Positions 21,101 through 32,814 of a stretch of DNA of 64,000 bases are shown here, piece after piece (position 1 is the stretch's first letter; each line of letters opens with the position of its first letter). The DNA is taken from the NCBI RefSeq assembly GCF_910592395.1, contig NC_088314.1:8248001-8312000 (forward strand). Reading direction: 5' to 3'. The notes under the pieces were generated by a model. It was not told the DNA's origin and made no database searches. It worked only from the letters and a program-made list of their open reading frames with translations. Made by a program: the position numbers and the translations under genes. The DNA is from Lineus longissimus. Lineage: Eukaryota; Nemertea; Pilidiophora; Heteronemertea; Lineidae.

Positions 21101-22927
21101 TTGATGAGGTCGGAGGTACTAGAACAAGCTGTATTGCCATTGCCAACCTCGAAATTTGCTTCCAGATGAGAACTCGGTTATTCCAAGCTGACAAAGTCCA
21201 CAGATAAGTATCTGTGATCAGGAGCTTCTTCTCATTATCCCTTTGCTAATGGGATGTAGTGTGTGGCTTCTGAGGCAAATGGCAAGTCAGATGTTACACT
21301 ATCAGATGTGATTATCAGGAAACATTGCTTCAGGTGACATTGAATTGACCTCTTAGGCTAGGTTCTTGTCAAATCTTTGCATTAAACTGCAAGTTCCAAG
21401 TATGGTACTACAAGTCACTAACTGTTGGAATAGTTTACTGTTTCTTAGTTTCTAATAGAGATGTTTGCAGATTTTCAAGTGGCTTCTCTGAGTTATCTCG
21501 CCCAAAAAATAATGACTGCAAGATAACTTTTTTTACCAATATCCAAATTCAAGTTTAAAGTTTCCACTTAGTTAGGAAAGTTTGGCAATAAGTCTTATGG
21601 CTTTTGAGTTAAATTGCTCATTGACATGGAATAATTGATGGTGTTGACATTTCTGGTGAACTCTGGTGTAGAAACCCCATCTGTGATCTTTGCAAAGGAT
21701 CTGATACACGGAAAAAAAGGTGCTTCATCATCTTGATGAGAGAAAACTTTAGGATTTACGAGAAATCTGTTTTGGCAATTTCGGGCTTTCAAGAGACAAG
21801 TTGCTTCCTGTCCTGCACAGTACAAATTGCAGCCTTGGAGTTGAGATTCTAATAATGACTTGGCTCAGCTTGTTACAAGACATCATCAGATCCTCCTCAA
21901 ACTTTTTTCACAAGAATCGATCCTTTTTTTGAAACAATACAAGTTTTTATGAGAAGAATCCTAAAATCAATCACTTTTAGTTCATCTTTTTACCAGAAAA
22001 TCCCAGCGTTGTACATCACGGCGACATATCGGATCAAAGCACGGATCCCTTTGCTCCATGCGGATTATTGTAACAGAATTGATGATCATTCCAAACGACC
22101 TCCGACCCTGTGTTCCACCACGCGTAATCTAACCATCGATTGCAATATTGACGGGTGACAAATCTAAAAGATGTTGGCTCAGCATCAACATGTTTCTTCA
22201 GCACATTTTTTCCAACTTGGACCAAGATAATTATGTACATTTAAGTGTAAGTAATGTGTACAAATCTTTGTATGGTAAGGGTGGAAAATCTCCATCATGT
22301 GTTCCACCTGAAGTAGAGCAAGAATCAATGCTTGCGTCTCTACATAATGTACTACTGTCTTAGTTTAGTTAGGGTGAAATCAATTAGAACGTGGCTCTAC
22401 AAGCTAAGTAGAAGTAAGGACCTGTGCACTAACCCACAGATGACATACGCCACATAGGATTCTGTAAGGGTGAGAAATACGTCACGAGAGGTTCCAAATG
22501 AAATTTGCCGATGAAATTTAATCCTAATTACAAGGTTTAACAAGATTGGGGCCTGGAAATATTGGCACTAATTTCATTTGATTGTCATAAATTGATAGAT
22601 TGGTTATGGGATGTTGCGCCTCTGATATTTACTGAGTGCTTTTGGGGTGTTTTTCCGACCTTAGGTCTGAACTTCACCATTTATAGTTAAACTCGATCAT
22701 GTAGTTCAAGTTGGTGCTAATTTGGTGTATGCTGGGATTGGTGTTGCTTTAGGTAATTGTCTGGTGTTTATGTTTTGGTAACTTAATTGCCCTATTCTGT
22801 CTTAAAGATATCATATACAACTTGTTCATAAAGTAAACGCATCAGGGAACATGGACATTGTGACTTACTGCACTTGAATTTGTCGTGGTATCATGCTTAA
22901 CTCTGGACCATAGTCTTTGCTTTCTGT
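18128..22927. other. No gene seen; AT-rich intron-like sequence
   Basis: Contains a run of 14 C's at 20785-20798. An AAG followed by GTAAGT at about 19064 resembles a weak splice junction. All open frames are below 82 codons and none is recognisable. Confidence 0.5.
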
Positions 22928-23385
22928 TCTGAAGACATCACCCCTTAAGCAGGAAATTAGATTACAGGCATGCCAGCTCGTCTAACGCTTATACAAAGGT
23001 GACGTTGAACCAACAGATGGAGCTATTTGCTGACAAGTGTTGCAGCAAATCCTCCTCCCTAAAGATTTTTCACCTTGACCAGGAAATTACATTAAAGATA
23101 TGACAACTCCTTCTACAAAGGGAACATAGAGCCAGCACATTGAGCTATTGCACCATATCCTCGCTCAGCACAGGATTTATTGTCTGGATCTTCGCTCCTG
23201 AAGATTTTACAGCGCAACAAGGAAATGACTCGACACATATGACAATTCACGTGATTCTAACATTATTCCACTATCTTGTGGCGCTGTTGCGCCAGTGACG
23301 TCTCTTCCTCTGGCCTTGCGTAGCGTTTTAATCTCCGGCCATATCATCAGGTGTCCATCTTGCCAGGAAATTAGAGCCTTACTTA
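22928..23385. repeat. Degenerate tandem repeat, about 3-4 units of 130-146 bp
   Basis: A motif of C(C/T)(T/A)(G/A)AAGA-T, then CAGGAAATTA or CAAGGAAATGA, then ATGACAA(C/T)TC or ATGCCAGCTC recurs near 22928, 23058 and 23204, with a partial copy near 23330. Copies are strongly diverged. Confidence 0.45.
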
Positions 23386-23664
23386 TGTGTGTTTATTTGC
23401 GTCAATTCGTGAAGATTGATCACAATGGTAATAATGGTGCTTCATGGACGAGGCGGTTGTACATTTAGTGGATACCATGCACCATCCTGCTGTCTTCGAT
23501 GCTTATGAAAGAGGTATCATCCTATGAATTCTGGTTCTCATCTCTCATCTCATTCTTCTGTACCATCAGCCTTGATTGTCGTCCCCTCTGGATTTCTAAA
23601 TCCCTCTGCAAACAAGCGATTTCTGTCACTGCAACTTGCTGCGTAGCCATGCGATTCATTGCAT

Positions 23665-23730
23665 TTTAACCAGTCTATGGCTGCTTTCCAATCACAACCC
23701 TCGTGTAGTCAGGTAAGTCTCAGTTCAAAA
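23665..23730 (+). promoter_or_regulatory. Possible recursive (zero-length) splice site, weak
   Basis: CCCTCGTGTAGTCAG is followed at once by GTAAGT at 23713-23718. The upstream pyrimidine tract is broken (CTTTCCAATCACAACCCTCG). Same strand as the plexin-like exon. Confidence 0.25.
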
Positions 23731-23859
23731 CAAGAAAAGCCACTCGTTTGCAGAGGGCTACGCTTCAATGACAGGAATTTGAGGCGGTTGGGAACTTCAG
23801 AAGCAAACGAGATGAACGTTTTGCTCTGCAAATCATTTGAAATCAAATTTTAATCACAA

Positions 23860-25179
23860 TTTTAGTTAAATCACTGAGAATATAGGAAAAGGAAGAAGTA
23901 GTTGAGTCAGTAGGACACACCATCTTTGCTCTTTCAAATGATTAAACATGAAAAATTGAGGAAGGAAATAAAGTGACAGAACATGATTAATGAAAATAGA
24001 GAAATTTCGATATCATGCATAATTAGATTTCTGATGCAAAATTAAATATTTCATTGTGACATTAGGATAATGGCTATTGTGAAGGCATTGAGTTAGGTGT
24101 GTTCAAAATATGCAATGAAAAGTAGTGCTATTGTTCTTGGGCGGTGAATGTTCAATTCAGAAAGTAATTGTTTGATGTTATTTATTATTGAAATTTTAAT
24201 GGAACTATAAAAATATGTTGCATGAAGTTTTGCTAATTGGCTGTCGAAACCATTAGAAGAACGAAACAAAAAAAAATCAACCAAGTTAATGGAAAGTGTT
24301 CAATAAAATTGCTTAGAATGAAAAAGCCTCTGATAACAAATTGAAAATTCTAATGCTCGGCATCAAAAATTTATTTAAATTTTTCTCAAATTAACATTTT
24401 CAACGAGTCTGAATTGGTTTGCCTGGGTTGTAACATACAACAATGCCCGTATCAGCATTAATCGCATTTTCTGCCGTATGCATCGAATATTGATCGGCGC
24501 CGTCTAGGAGTACGTGGCGTATCGCATTGTGTTATAATGTGCATAGTTTTTGGTTGACGTATGTCATGTATGTGTTTGCTATTATTATAGGTACCTAGTA
24601 TTCTAGAAAATTCCTTGCAGTGTTTTGTTGCTATCTTAAATAGCTGCTTAAAATATCTATAAAACTCTTTGTGCAGACCAATGTTTTTGTGAAAATTGAT
24701 TTGTTTTTCCCAGTATGATTATACCAATTCGATAACATCAGTTATCGATGCTTTTCATGTTGCTTGCCCCATGCAGCCTTCAAATGAGACATAAAACTGA
24801 TGTTTCTTGTATCTTGTATCTATGCAAGGCCAGGCAAAAGACCCCTCCAATTGAGAAACATGATCAGAATTTGTGATGGAGTCTTTCTCTGGGCTCTTGC
24901 CAATATGTAAGAGTCATTAAGAAAAACCAATTGGTGCATAATCGTAGTGGCACACTTAAATGCTCAATCTGCCTTGGAAGAGGAACACTCTACAAAAGTG
25001 GCCCTCCAGGTGCACTGAAGACGAGAAGAGTGCTTGCCCAAAATCTTCAGTTACATGAAAGGTGTAGCTTTCTTGTTGTTGCTTAGTTTCAGATGCAGCT
25101 TCTACAGTTACTGCATCTTATGTTTATGAGCCTTTTTTCGGCCTAGATCGCCAAGACAACTCTTTAGCTTCCTGCCTTG
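23860..25179. other. No gene seen; strongly AT-rich in its first half
   Basis: No open frame of note. At 25185 this gives way to dispersed repeat R1. Confidence 0.5.
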
Positions 25180-25625
25180 TTTTTGGCTCACCGTAGGGGA
25201 GTCTATACAACAGCGCAGTGTCTGTCGTCTGTCGTCGTCTGTCATCGTCGCCCGTCGTCGTCCGTATCCTGTTTCAAAAACAGTGGCACGTTTCTTAACC
25301 GCTAAAGCTTATGAACTTGAAACTTTGTGCACAGGGCCCCCCAGGTCAGGCGACCTCTGACAATGAATTTCAGTCTGATCTGATTCTTAACTTGGCCACC
25401 AGAGGGCCAGAAGCGGAAACCTAAAAAGTGTGATATCTCTCTTATGAGTGACTCCTTTTCGATAACATTTTTGTGGTAGGTACTCCTAGCAAGGATACAT
25501 CACATGTCATACCGACTTTGGTTTGACCTATACATTATACATGTAGCATGTTTCTTAACCAGGATGAATTCCTAACTACCAAATATCTATGCGGTGAGCA
25601 CAATGGTCCCTGGCCGTTTCATTAA
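25180..25625 (+). repeat. Dispersed repeat R1, copy 2 (longer copy)
   Basis: It starts TTTTTGGCTCACCG, continues through a hairpin-like GGCTCACC/GGGGAGTC and CTATACAACA, then a long imperfect GTCGTC/CCGTCGTC tract (25217-25262). The body includes GTTTCAAAAACAGTGGCAC and TTCTTAACCGCTAAAGC. The final 165 bp match copy 1 at 11475-11640. No coding capacity seen. Confidence 0.75.
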
Positions 25626-25949
25626 CAGCATGGCAGGATTTTGCTGACACAAGTTTACTTTAGGTCACGTAAAATGTTGTTTCTCCGGGTCATACAAGTA
25701 GGATATCTGTTGATGATTCCTTACATTATGGTAGGTTACATATTTATGAGAGCTACATTGTTAGTTGTTATTGTTTTGTGGACACCTTCTTCAAACATTT
25801 GTAGCCTTTTGTAAACACGGTAGCTTGGCGGGTGTTGGATATTTGGCAGTTTTCAATAAATTCAGCATCAAACAGCAACTTGATCGAAAGCACCTTTGGC
25901 TATGATATTAAATATAATCCATCCAAAAATAACTTTATGAGCGTTTAAT

Positions 25950-26615
25950 TATAGTCTGTGTAATTTTTTCAAGGTTTTATGTCAATACTATGTGTTATTG
26001 TATAATTTGATCATAGTGTCATCAAATATCTTATTTTGATAATAGCACAGTTTCAAAATTTTGTTCTGTGATTAGTTACTTGATTATGCAATTCTTTTTC
26101 AAGGTTGGCAAAAAACGATGTATTCTTTATGGAATAATTCGATGTAAAAATTATGATTATGTTTTAATTTGATAAGTGACTCTTTGTCACATCAAACAAT
26201 CTGTCTAAAACCATTGGCCCAAGAAAATCTCATCTGATCAGTACTTAATTATAAATTTTAATTACTGTTTCCATCTTAACAAACGATGTGCCTCATTACA
26301 AAAAATTGTATCTGTGATGGGAATTCACTGAAGTATAAAGGATGAGATAACTGCATTAAAACCGTTAATCATGTTTTAGAAAAAAGTTTTGCTCTTTGTC
26401 GAAGCCACAGAAAATACTGGTGTTGTGTTATTTTTGACAAATATTGACGGATATAATGTCCAGATGTAAACCAGTGTTGAGTGCGGTTTGTAGTGATATT
26501 TTGAGAAAAAAGTCTTGCTCATTGTTGAAGACCCAGAAAATAATGATGGTGTGCCATTTGTAACAAATATTGCAAGGAAATGAATGTTGAGTTATAAGTG
26601 CGATTCTTTATTGTA
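25950..26615. repeat. Tandem duplications in AT-rich DNA
   Basis: The clearest pair is AGAAAAAAGT(T/C)TTGCTC at 26378 and 26504, period 126 bp, with similarity through AACAAATATTG/GACAAATATTG. Older related units with AATTTGAT...CATCAAA lie around 26006 and 26166. Confidence 0.6.
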
Positions 26616-29600
26616 AACAGCCGTGGGGAAGGTGCATGATTCTCACATGTTTATGAAGAAACATGTATTCCTAGCTCTACTAATCAAGTGGAAGCATCTT
26701 CGAGAGCAGCTCCTGGTCTTGAATCAGGAACTGCTATCTGTCAATTTACGATGATGAAATCAATTAGCAGCTAGGTCTGTCAAAACCCTGACTAAAAGCA
26801 GCTACGAGTAACTACACATCTACCAGAATTTACTGACAGTGCCTCATGTCTGAGATGTCACCAGACCTCTGTGGGAACAGGCTGGAGGTTCTCTGGCATC
26901 TGCAATCAGTCAACATCAATAAATTAGCAAGTAAAATATTTGTCAACAGTGTCAGCAAGAGCATGGTTTTCTTGTTAACATGATGCTGTTGATATAGTAG
27001 GGACAACACATGAATGCTGCTCACTATCAACAGACTGCTGATGGCAAACTGTTCACATATCTACTACCATGGGATTCTGTGCGGAATCAAATCCTGCATG
27101 TGATCGACTGCTCTTTAGATAAATCCAGAAATCGAAGAATTTAAGCTTTTAAGTAGCAATGTTCGTTGCACATGAATCAGAAAATGAACAAGACATTAAT
27201 ACCATTTTGTTGCTTGTCACTTTCGATCGATGTCAGCTGGAGAACCACTTGACAAATATTTCACTAAGTACAACAGGTGAAAAGCATTGAAATGATTTCA
27301 CAAGAATATGTACTTGGGCATGCATGCCAGTAAATGAACAGCGATAATCCAGTTGTTGCTGATGTCATAATTCTCTTGCTGTTTCGTTGCTTCAAGGGAC
27401 CATAATCCAAGGAGAATAGCAAAAGTGTGGCAGTGGGATACACAATTTATTTGTGATTCAAACATGACTTCATATCGGTATGCTGTCGTAATGAAGAATG
27501 AATGAGGAAGATTCACATTGTAATAAGTTCATTTTCAAGCTGCATCCAACTCTTTATACTGCCATTGAGAGTTTTTTTATCACGTGGGTGAAAAAACTCA
27601 ACGCTGTCATCAAATGAAATGAAATAGAAACGTTTCGTGGGCATCATCTGAGAGGACAATGTCATCAAATTGATGAGGCAGGTCCACTCAATAATCATAT
27701 TGATCGAAAGGATCGCTTTCATGGAGTCTTTTTAGAAAATAATTCATGCAAATTGGGGCGCACGACTGAGGACAATCGGTAATCATCGTGGCGTGTAGTG
27801 CTTTTGTTTGTTGTCAAACCAACCCTTGAACGACTCGGCTGGACAAATGCGGCCTTATTGTTCCAGAACGAGTGAACCTGAAGTGCGGAGGCGAAAATTG
27901 AATGCGAAAATCTCTCTGGTCATGATTGGAGTGAGAATGGATAAAAAAACATGTATTCTCCCATTTCAGACAAAGCGCCAATTATCGTAAATACTCAATC
28001 TGACGTTGAAAAACCTGTCCGAGTGCCTTAGCTGGAAAGCTAAGCGGTATCAAATAATTGCATCATTACAAAGCCATTATTTGCCTTTGTTCACCTGAAA
28101 TGAGAATCTAACACGCAGATGCGCGATGACTTCACAACTTAGGTGATAATTCGGGAGTTTAATATCACCGAGCTGATTATTGTCACCATTATAGGTGGCT
28201 AAAATCTAAGTGACTGAGTTGTTGTGACATCACTGCATAAATTAGCATACGTCAGGCGATGAAATTTGTTACTCAAAAGTGATATATTTCAGTTTTTATT
28301 GGATGGATTTTGATGAAACAAAAACTAATTTGATCCTGATGGCATGCTTGACAATTGAAGTTGTTCAAATATTGTCATCAGATGTTGTCAAAATGCCTTT
28401 ATGGATTTTAAAGTTGCTTTTATAGTTGTCAATTAAATGTTTAGTGTCAAATTATTGAACAGCGGCAACGATACATCATTCTGATATTGAAAACCCATAC
28501 ATGAACTAACTGCTGTTTGAATCTTTTCCAATGTTGGCCCAAACCGACAAAGTCATCAGACAATAGAACAATATTCTGGGAAAAATCGCTCTCAAAGACA
28601 TATGGCCCAGTATCAGATGGACTTTAGTTTCATCGTATAATGACCCCTTTGGGACTTCAACAGCCATGCCATGCAGTTAAATCATGCTCAGCTGTTGAGT
28701 ACCGTAGCACCACTTCAGAGACCAAATCGAATACTTTTCCAATGACTTGCTACCTCTCAAATCTCAACTAGAATTTATTTGCGTAAAAGTCTTAACCAGT
28801 GCCGCTTAGTGTCAATTTCTGTGAGTAATGTCGCAGAAATTTGATGATGAATTATGCTTCAAAAATTCATTCAAAATCTGAAGTCTCAAAAAGAAAATGT
28901 AACCTTGCCGAGCGTATCATTTCTTGAAGGATAGATTTAGCTGTCTTCACAAAAGCATTGCTAAAATTAGTATTTTCAAATTTCTTAAGGGCGTAGGCCT
29001 TTAAACTCCGCAAGTGGTCATTCTCACCAATGAGTAATCAACTTTCACCATGTGTATACAATGGCAGTGAGAATTGACCAACAAGATGGTGAGAAAAAGA
29101 AATCGATGCTCGGACCGACAGCTGGTCGAGAGTACACATTTATTGGGCGATCAATCTTCCCAACGCCTTTGTGAAAGGTTAGTGGTTGGCAAATACCAGA
29201 TGATCTATCAAATGATTCCTTGATAAGTGACTTTGATGTGCAAAATAATAGGATTAGATTGGCAATAATGTGACTTATTGAGGCAGTAAGGCTTATAAAG
29301 TGAATAGATCAAGGATTGGAGCTAAAGTGGAACACAGAGGACAAACAAAAAATATGAAATTTGCGACAAATGAAGCACATTATCAGATGATAAACATTGA
29401 AACATGATGTATTTTCCGTATGTCACCAAATCAAATCTGTTCATGGATTGTCAATCTATTATTAGTATTCTGTTTGTATAACAGATGTTGAATTGGTGAT
29501 ATGAATGAAATGTTTATCGACTGTATTTCTGAGATGTTTTTTTGCATTCCACAAATGGCATGGAGTCTTGATAAAATATATAAATGTAAGGTATTTTCTC

Positions 29601-30090
29601 TATTTGCAGATTAACTTTGTGGATTTTTAAATCTTGCTTTACACTCAAGTGCACTTTGAAGAATTGATGCTGAGTTTGTCCGAAGAAACTATAAAATATA
29701 ACAAATAGCCTTTAAAAAGATGTCGTATGGAATAGTTCTGAAGTTTGAAGTTACAATTTCTGCGAATTTTAATCGAGATGCCTTGAGCGATATCTTCTTT
29801 TTCACAAAATGGCAATTTACAAATATCATGGAAATCCTTTGTTCCTTGAGGCAGTTGAAGTCACAAACCCACGTGCAAAAACATTTTTCTTTCAGTCTTG
29901 TATAATAACTTCCCTTTGCGCACAATTGCCTGCAGATTACTAGATGTTGAATGTAGTGTATTAGGCACTTAAAGTGCCGCGAATGAGAAATGTTCGAGTG
30001 ATTTCAAGTGATATCTAAGTGAACTCGAGGAAGATTCAAGCACTTATATCGGATGTAATTTTGAAGGATCCTATAGTCTAGTTTATACTT
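26616..30090. other. No gene seen; AT-rich intron-like sequence
   Basis: Open frames are all short (under 80 codons) and lack motifs. A small imperfect hairpin, CCTTAGCTGG/AAAGCTAAGC, lies near 28024-28044. Confidence 0.5.
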
Positions 30091-30171
30091 CCCTAATCAG
30101 GGCACCTTTCTATTAAGGACAGCACTTGTCAGTCCCGAGGGTGTCCTTAATAGAGAGGTTCTACTGTATAT
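30091..30171. mobile_element. Fragment of the terminal-inverted-repeat family
   Basis: CTATTAAGGACAGCACTTGT, CAGTCCCGAGGGTGTCCTTA and a final AGAGGTTCTACTGTA. Its two halves are partly complementary (CCTTTCTATTAAGGACA against TGTCCTTAATAGAGAGG), so it can fold back. Confidence 0.6.
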
Positions 30172-31775
30172 CAATATCTACCTGGCCTACTTGCTGCGAA
30201 ATCGGCTGTATGGGCGTCAACAACTGAATGGTTTACACTAATTTATAAAAGTTGTACTAGTCATGCTATAGTACAGTGTCGCCAAGAGTACTTCTCCAAC
30301 ATCTGGTGTTAATTACAAACATTTATCAATTGGTTGAGAGTGCACGAGTCCCCTCCACATTTATGTCAAGAGGCCTTGTTCTGTCTCATCTCCATGTACT
30401 GCTTGTGGAGGTAAATCGGAGTTGAAGACTGATGAGAAAACTGTACACTACCCAGTGGTGGCTACAACCCGGTGCTAGCCATAACTGCAAAAGCAGCACA
30501 GGTAAAATGGCCAAAAAAATGATGGGCCCATATTTGTAACTATGACCAAGTTGTTCCATTATAGATTCTATCATGGAAGCATTTGCCTGTGTGCTCAATC
30601 AGTTGTCAATTGAAGGGGAAGCGGATCCAAACAATTCTAAAACAAACAGCAAATATTTGGTCCTGAGTAAGATGACCCTGGTGTGACCACATCAGATGTG
30701 ATTAAATCGGCTATCTCAGGCCACAGATCAAACGTCCGGAATTTCAATTGAATTTGATTGATTAAACGTCAAACAAGGACATGTGTACATCTCACAGTAC
30801 AAGTCAATCAATTACACAGATTCTATAGGGACAGATGACACCCAGTGTTCGTCGATCCGATCGGCGCAAGGGCGATTCAAGCCAAGGGGACTACAAGAAG
30901 CAACTGGTTAAAGAACGTGAACATTTCACAGTACAACTTAGTTACCGAGATTTAGTTGGTGAATACTTGCTGCAATTGGTCCAATCGGCCTCTTCCATCT
31001 ATCTTAACATTCCTATCTATATTATGATATCATTGACATGATTGAGTAAGTGATAATTTGAACAAACCAAGAGTCGAAAGCAGAGCGTAATTATCGGAGT
31101 TGATGTCTTGATATAAATTGCACCCAGGCAGTGCGGGTACTTGAATCACCCGGAGATGACACTTCTAGTTTCGTGCCCAAACTCGAAATAAGATTACATT
31201 TGTTTGGGGCAAACAGATTTAATTAATGCCGTTCCAGGAACAATGGTTGCCTAATATTACGCTATAAATATGATTACGAAAAGGGCAATCATTGGAATGC
31301 GCCATTGAAAGATAAACATAACTTTTGTAATCATTGATCAGGATGTGTTGATATGATGAGCTGGGGGTGCTTAATCATCGTTAATCGAATCAGTAATTAC
31401 CCGCTTTTATAAGGCCAGTGCTTTGAAGTTGCTGGACAGCACTCGAGGGTTATTTTGTTTTATTATTGGCGCCTTGATTAATTTGTCTCAGTTCAAATTT
31501 TGCATCATTGCTGACATTATTTTCCTTAAACTCGAACTCATTTGATTAGAACCGGTTTAAAGTCAGCGGAGGCTACGTTTCTGGGCCTGGATGCTTAAAT
31601 GGCATTAGCAGTAACATTGGTGTTAAATCTTAACGTAACTGAAATAATACTGAAGGAGATGATGCTAGCAGCTAAGTTGAACTAACGCTGGCATTTGTCT
31701 ATGATGCCAACTGAGCAACTGGGCCCTGATCTATATCACTCAAATAAAACTACCAGTGTGTCTTAGCACTACGAT
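30172..31775. other. No gene seen
   Basis: Includes an A/T-rich segment at about 31200-31450 with several TAAT words and ACAATGG. It could hold regulatory sites, but nothing here proves it. Confidence 0.45.
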
Positions 31776-31941
31776 GATTTGAAGGGTACTTTGATTGATT
31801 TTGTTCCGGCTTGTCCCTCAATTGGCTGACAAGCTCAAGCAAAAGGTTTTTTCCTAAAGATTTGAATGGTAGTTTGATAGATTTTCTTTGGGTTCGGTTC
31901 ATCTCTTGATTGGCTGATGAGCTAAAGCAAAAGTCTTTTGT
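31776..31941 (+). repeat. 83-bp tandem duplication
   Basis: GATTTGAA(G/T)GGTA begins at 31776 and 31859. Both copies continue through TTGATTGATTTT/TTGATAGATTTT, ATTGGCTGA and GCTAAAGCAAAAG or GCTCAAGCAAAAG. Confidence 0.8.
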
Positions 31942-32730
31942 CCCAATCACCTTTGCTGTGCTGCCTTATAACTAATGTCCTTTCATGAGGACGCTGATTC
32001 TGAAGATGAAATCAACCGCGGCAAGAATCAGATCATCCGTCCTGCCGCCCGATCGTCCCGATTGAGATCGACAGGAACTCAATCTTGACAACGAGTTAAT
32101 TGTGTGCCCAGGGTTTATGACAGCTCGTCATCCTGGGGTCAAGACTGACAATGGACCAATTAAATGCAAAAGAATTATTAGATTGGTGAATCTTCATCTT
32201 GGATAAAGTCGAAGTCGAGCGTGTCTTGAGTCACCCAGGTGCGTAAAGGGAAATTGCTGATTTCTGAGAGGCTGGGTGATCCAGTTATATCCATCATTGA
32301 CTTCATCAGCAAAGAAATTCACCGTTTTCATAAATGTTTATTACCAGAGCATTATTGGATAAAGTTGGATCTCATCGTTGTGGACCTGGCACCGAGAGAT
32401 ACCGAGGTGTACAGAACAAAGAAACTACAAAGTTTTTATTGGCACTCCTGCATTTGGTGATCAGATTATGTCCATCTTTGAGTTCATTGGTTCAGAAATC
32501 AGTGGAAATTCAATATTCGTCTCATAAGGACAGTTCTACAAAGATTTGAGCACCTACTGAAAGGGTCAAATAAATCTTAATTTGTGTAAAAGTCTTCTAA
32601 TTTGTGGTTTTCCTGAGTATAGTTCCAGTATCTGTCTCGTTAATTTGGCGAGTTGTATTTGAGTATGGAGTCTTTTCTCTGTTGATGAATACAGTAGTCC
32701 ACCTGTGATGTGATCACATTTGGAGGACGC
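31942..32730. other. No gene seen
   Basis: Contains a GC-richer patch at about 31990-32130. Small open frames at 32239-32460 and 32334-32549 overlap in different phases and look like chance. Confidence 0.5.
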
Positions 32731-32814
32731 TGAGGTTGTAGAAATGAATGAAATAGAATCAGATAAGATTGTTGAGGTTGTAGTAATGAATGGTACAAAA
32801 TCAGATAAGATTTT
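32731..32814 (+). repeat. 42-bp tandem duplication
   Basis: TGAGGTTGTAGAAATGAATG starts at 32731 and TGAGGTTGTAGTAATGAATG at 32773. Both continue to ATCAGATAAGATT. Confidence 0.85.
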
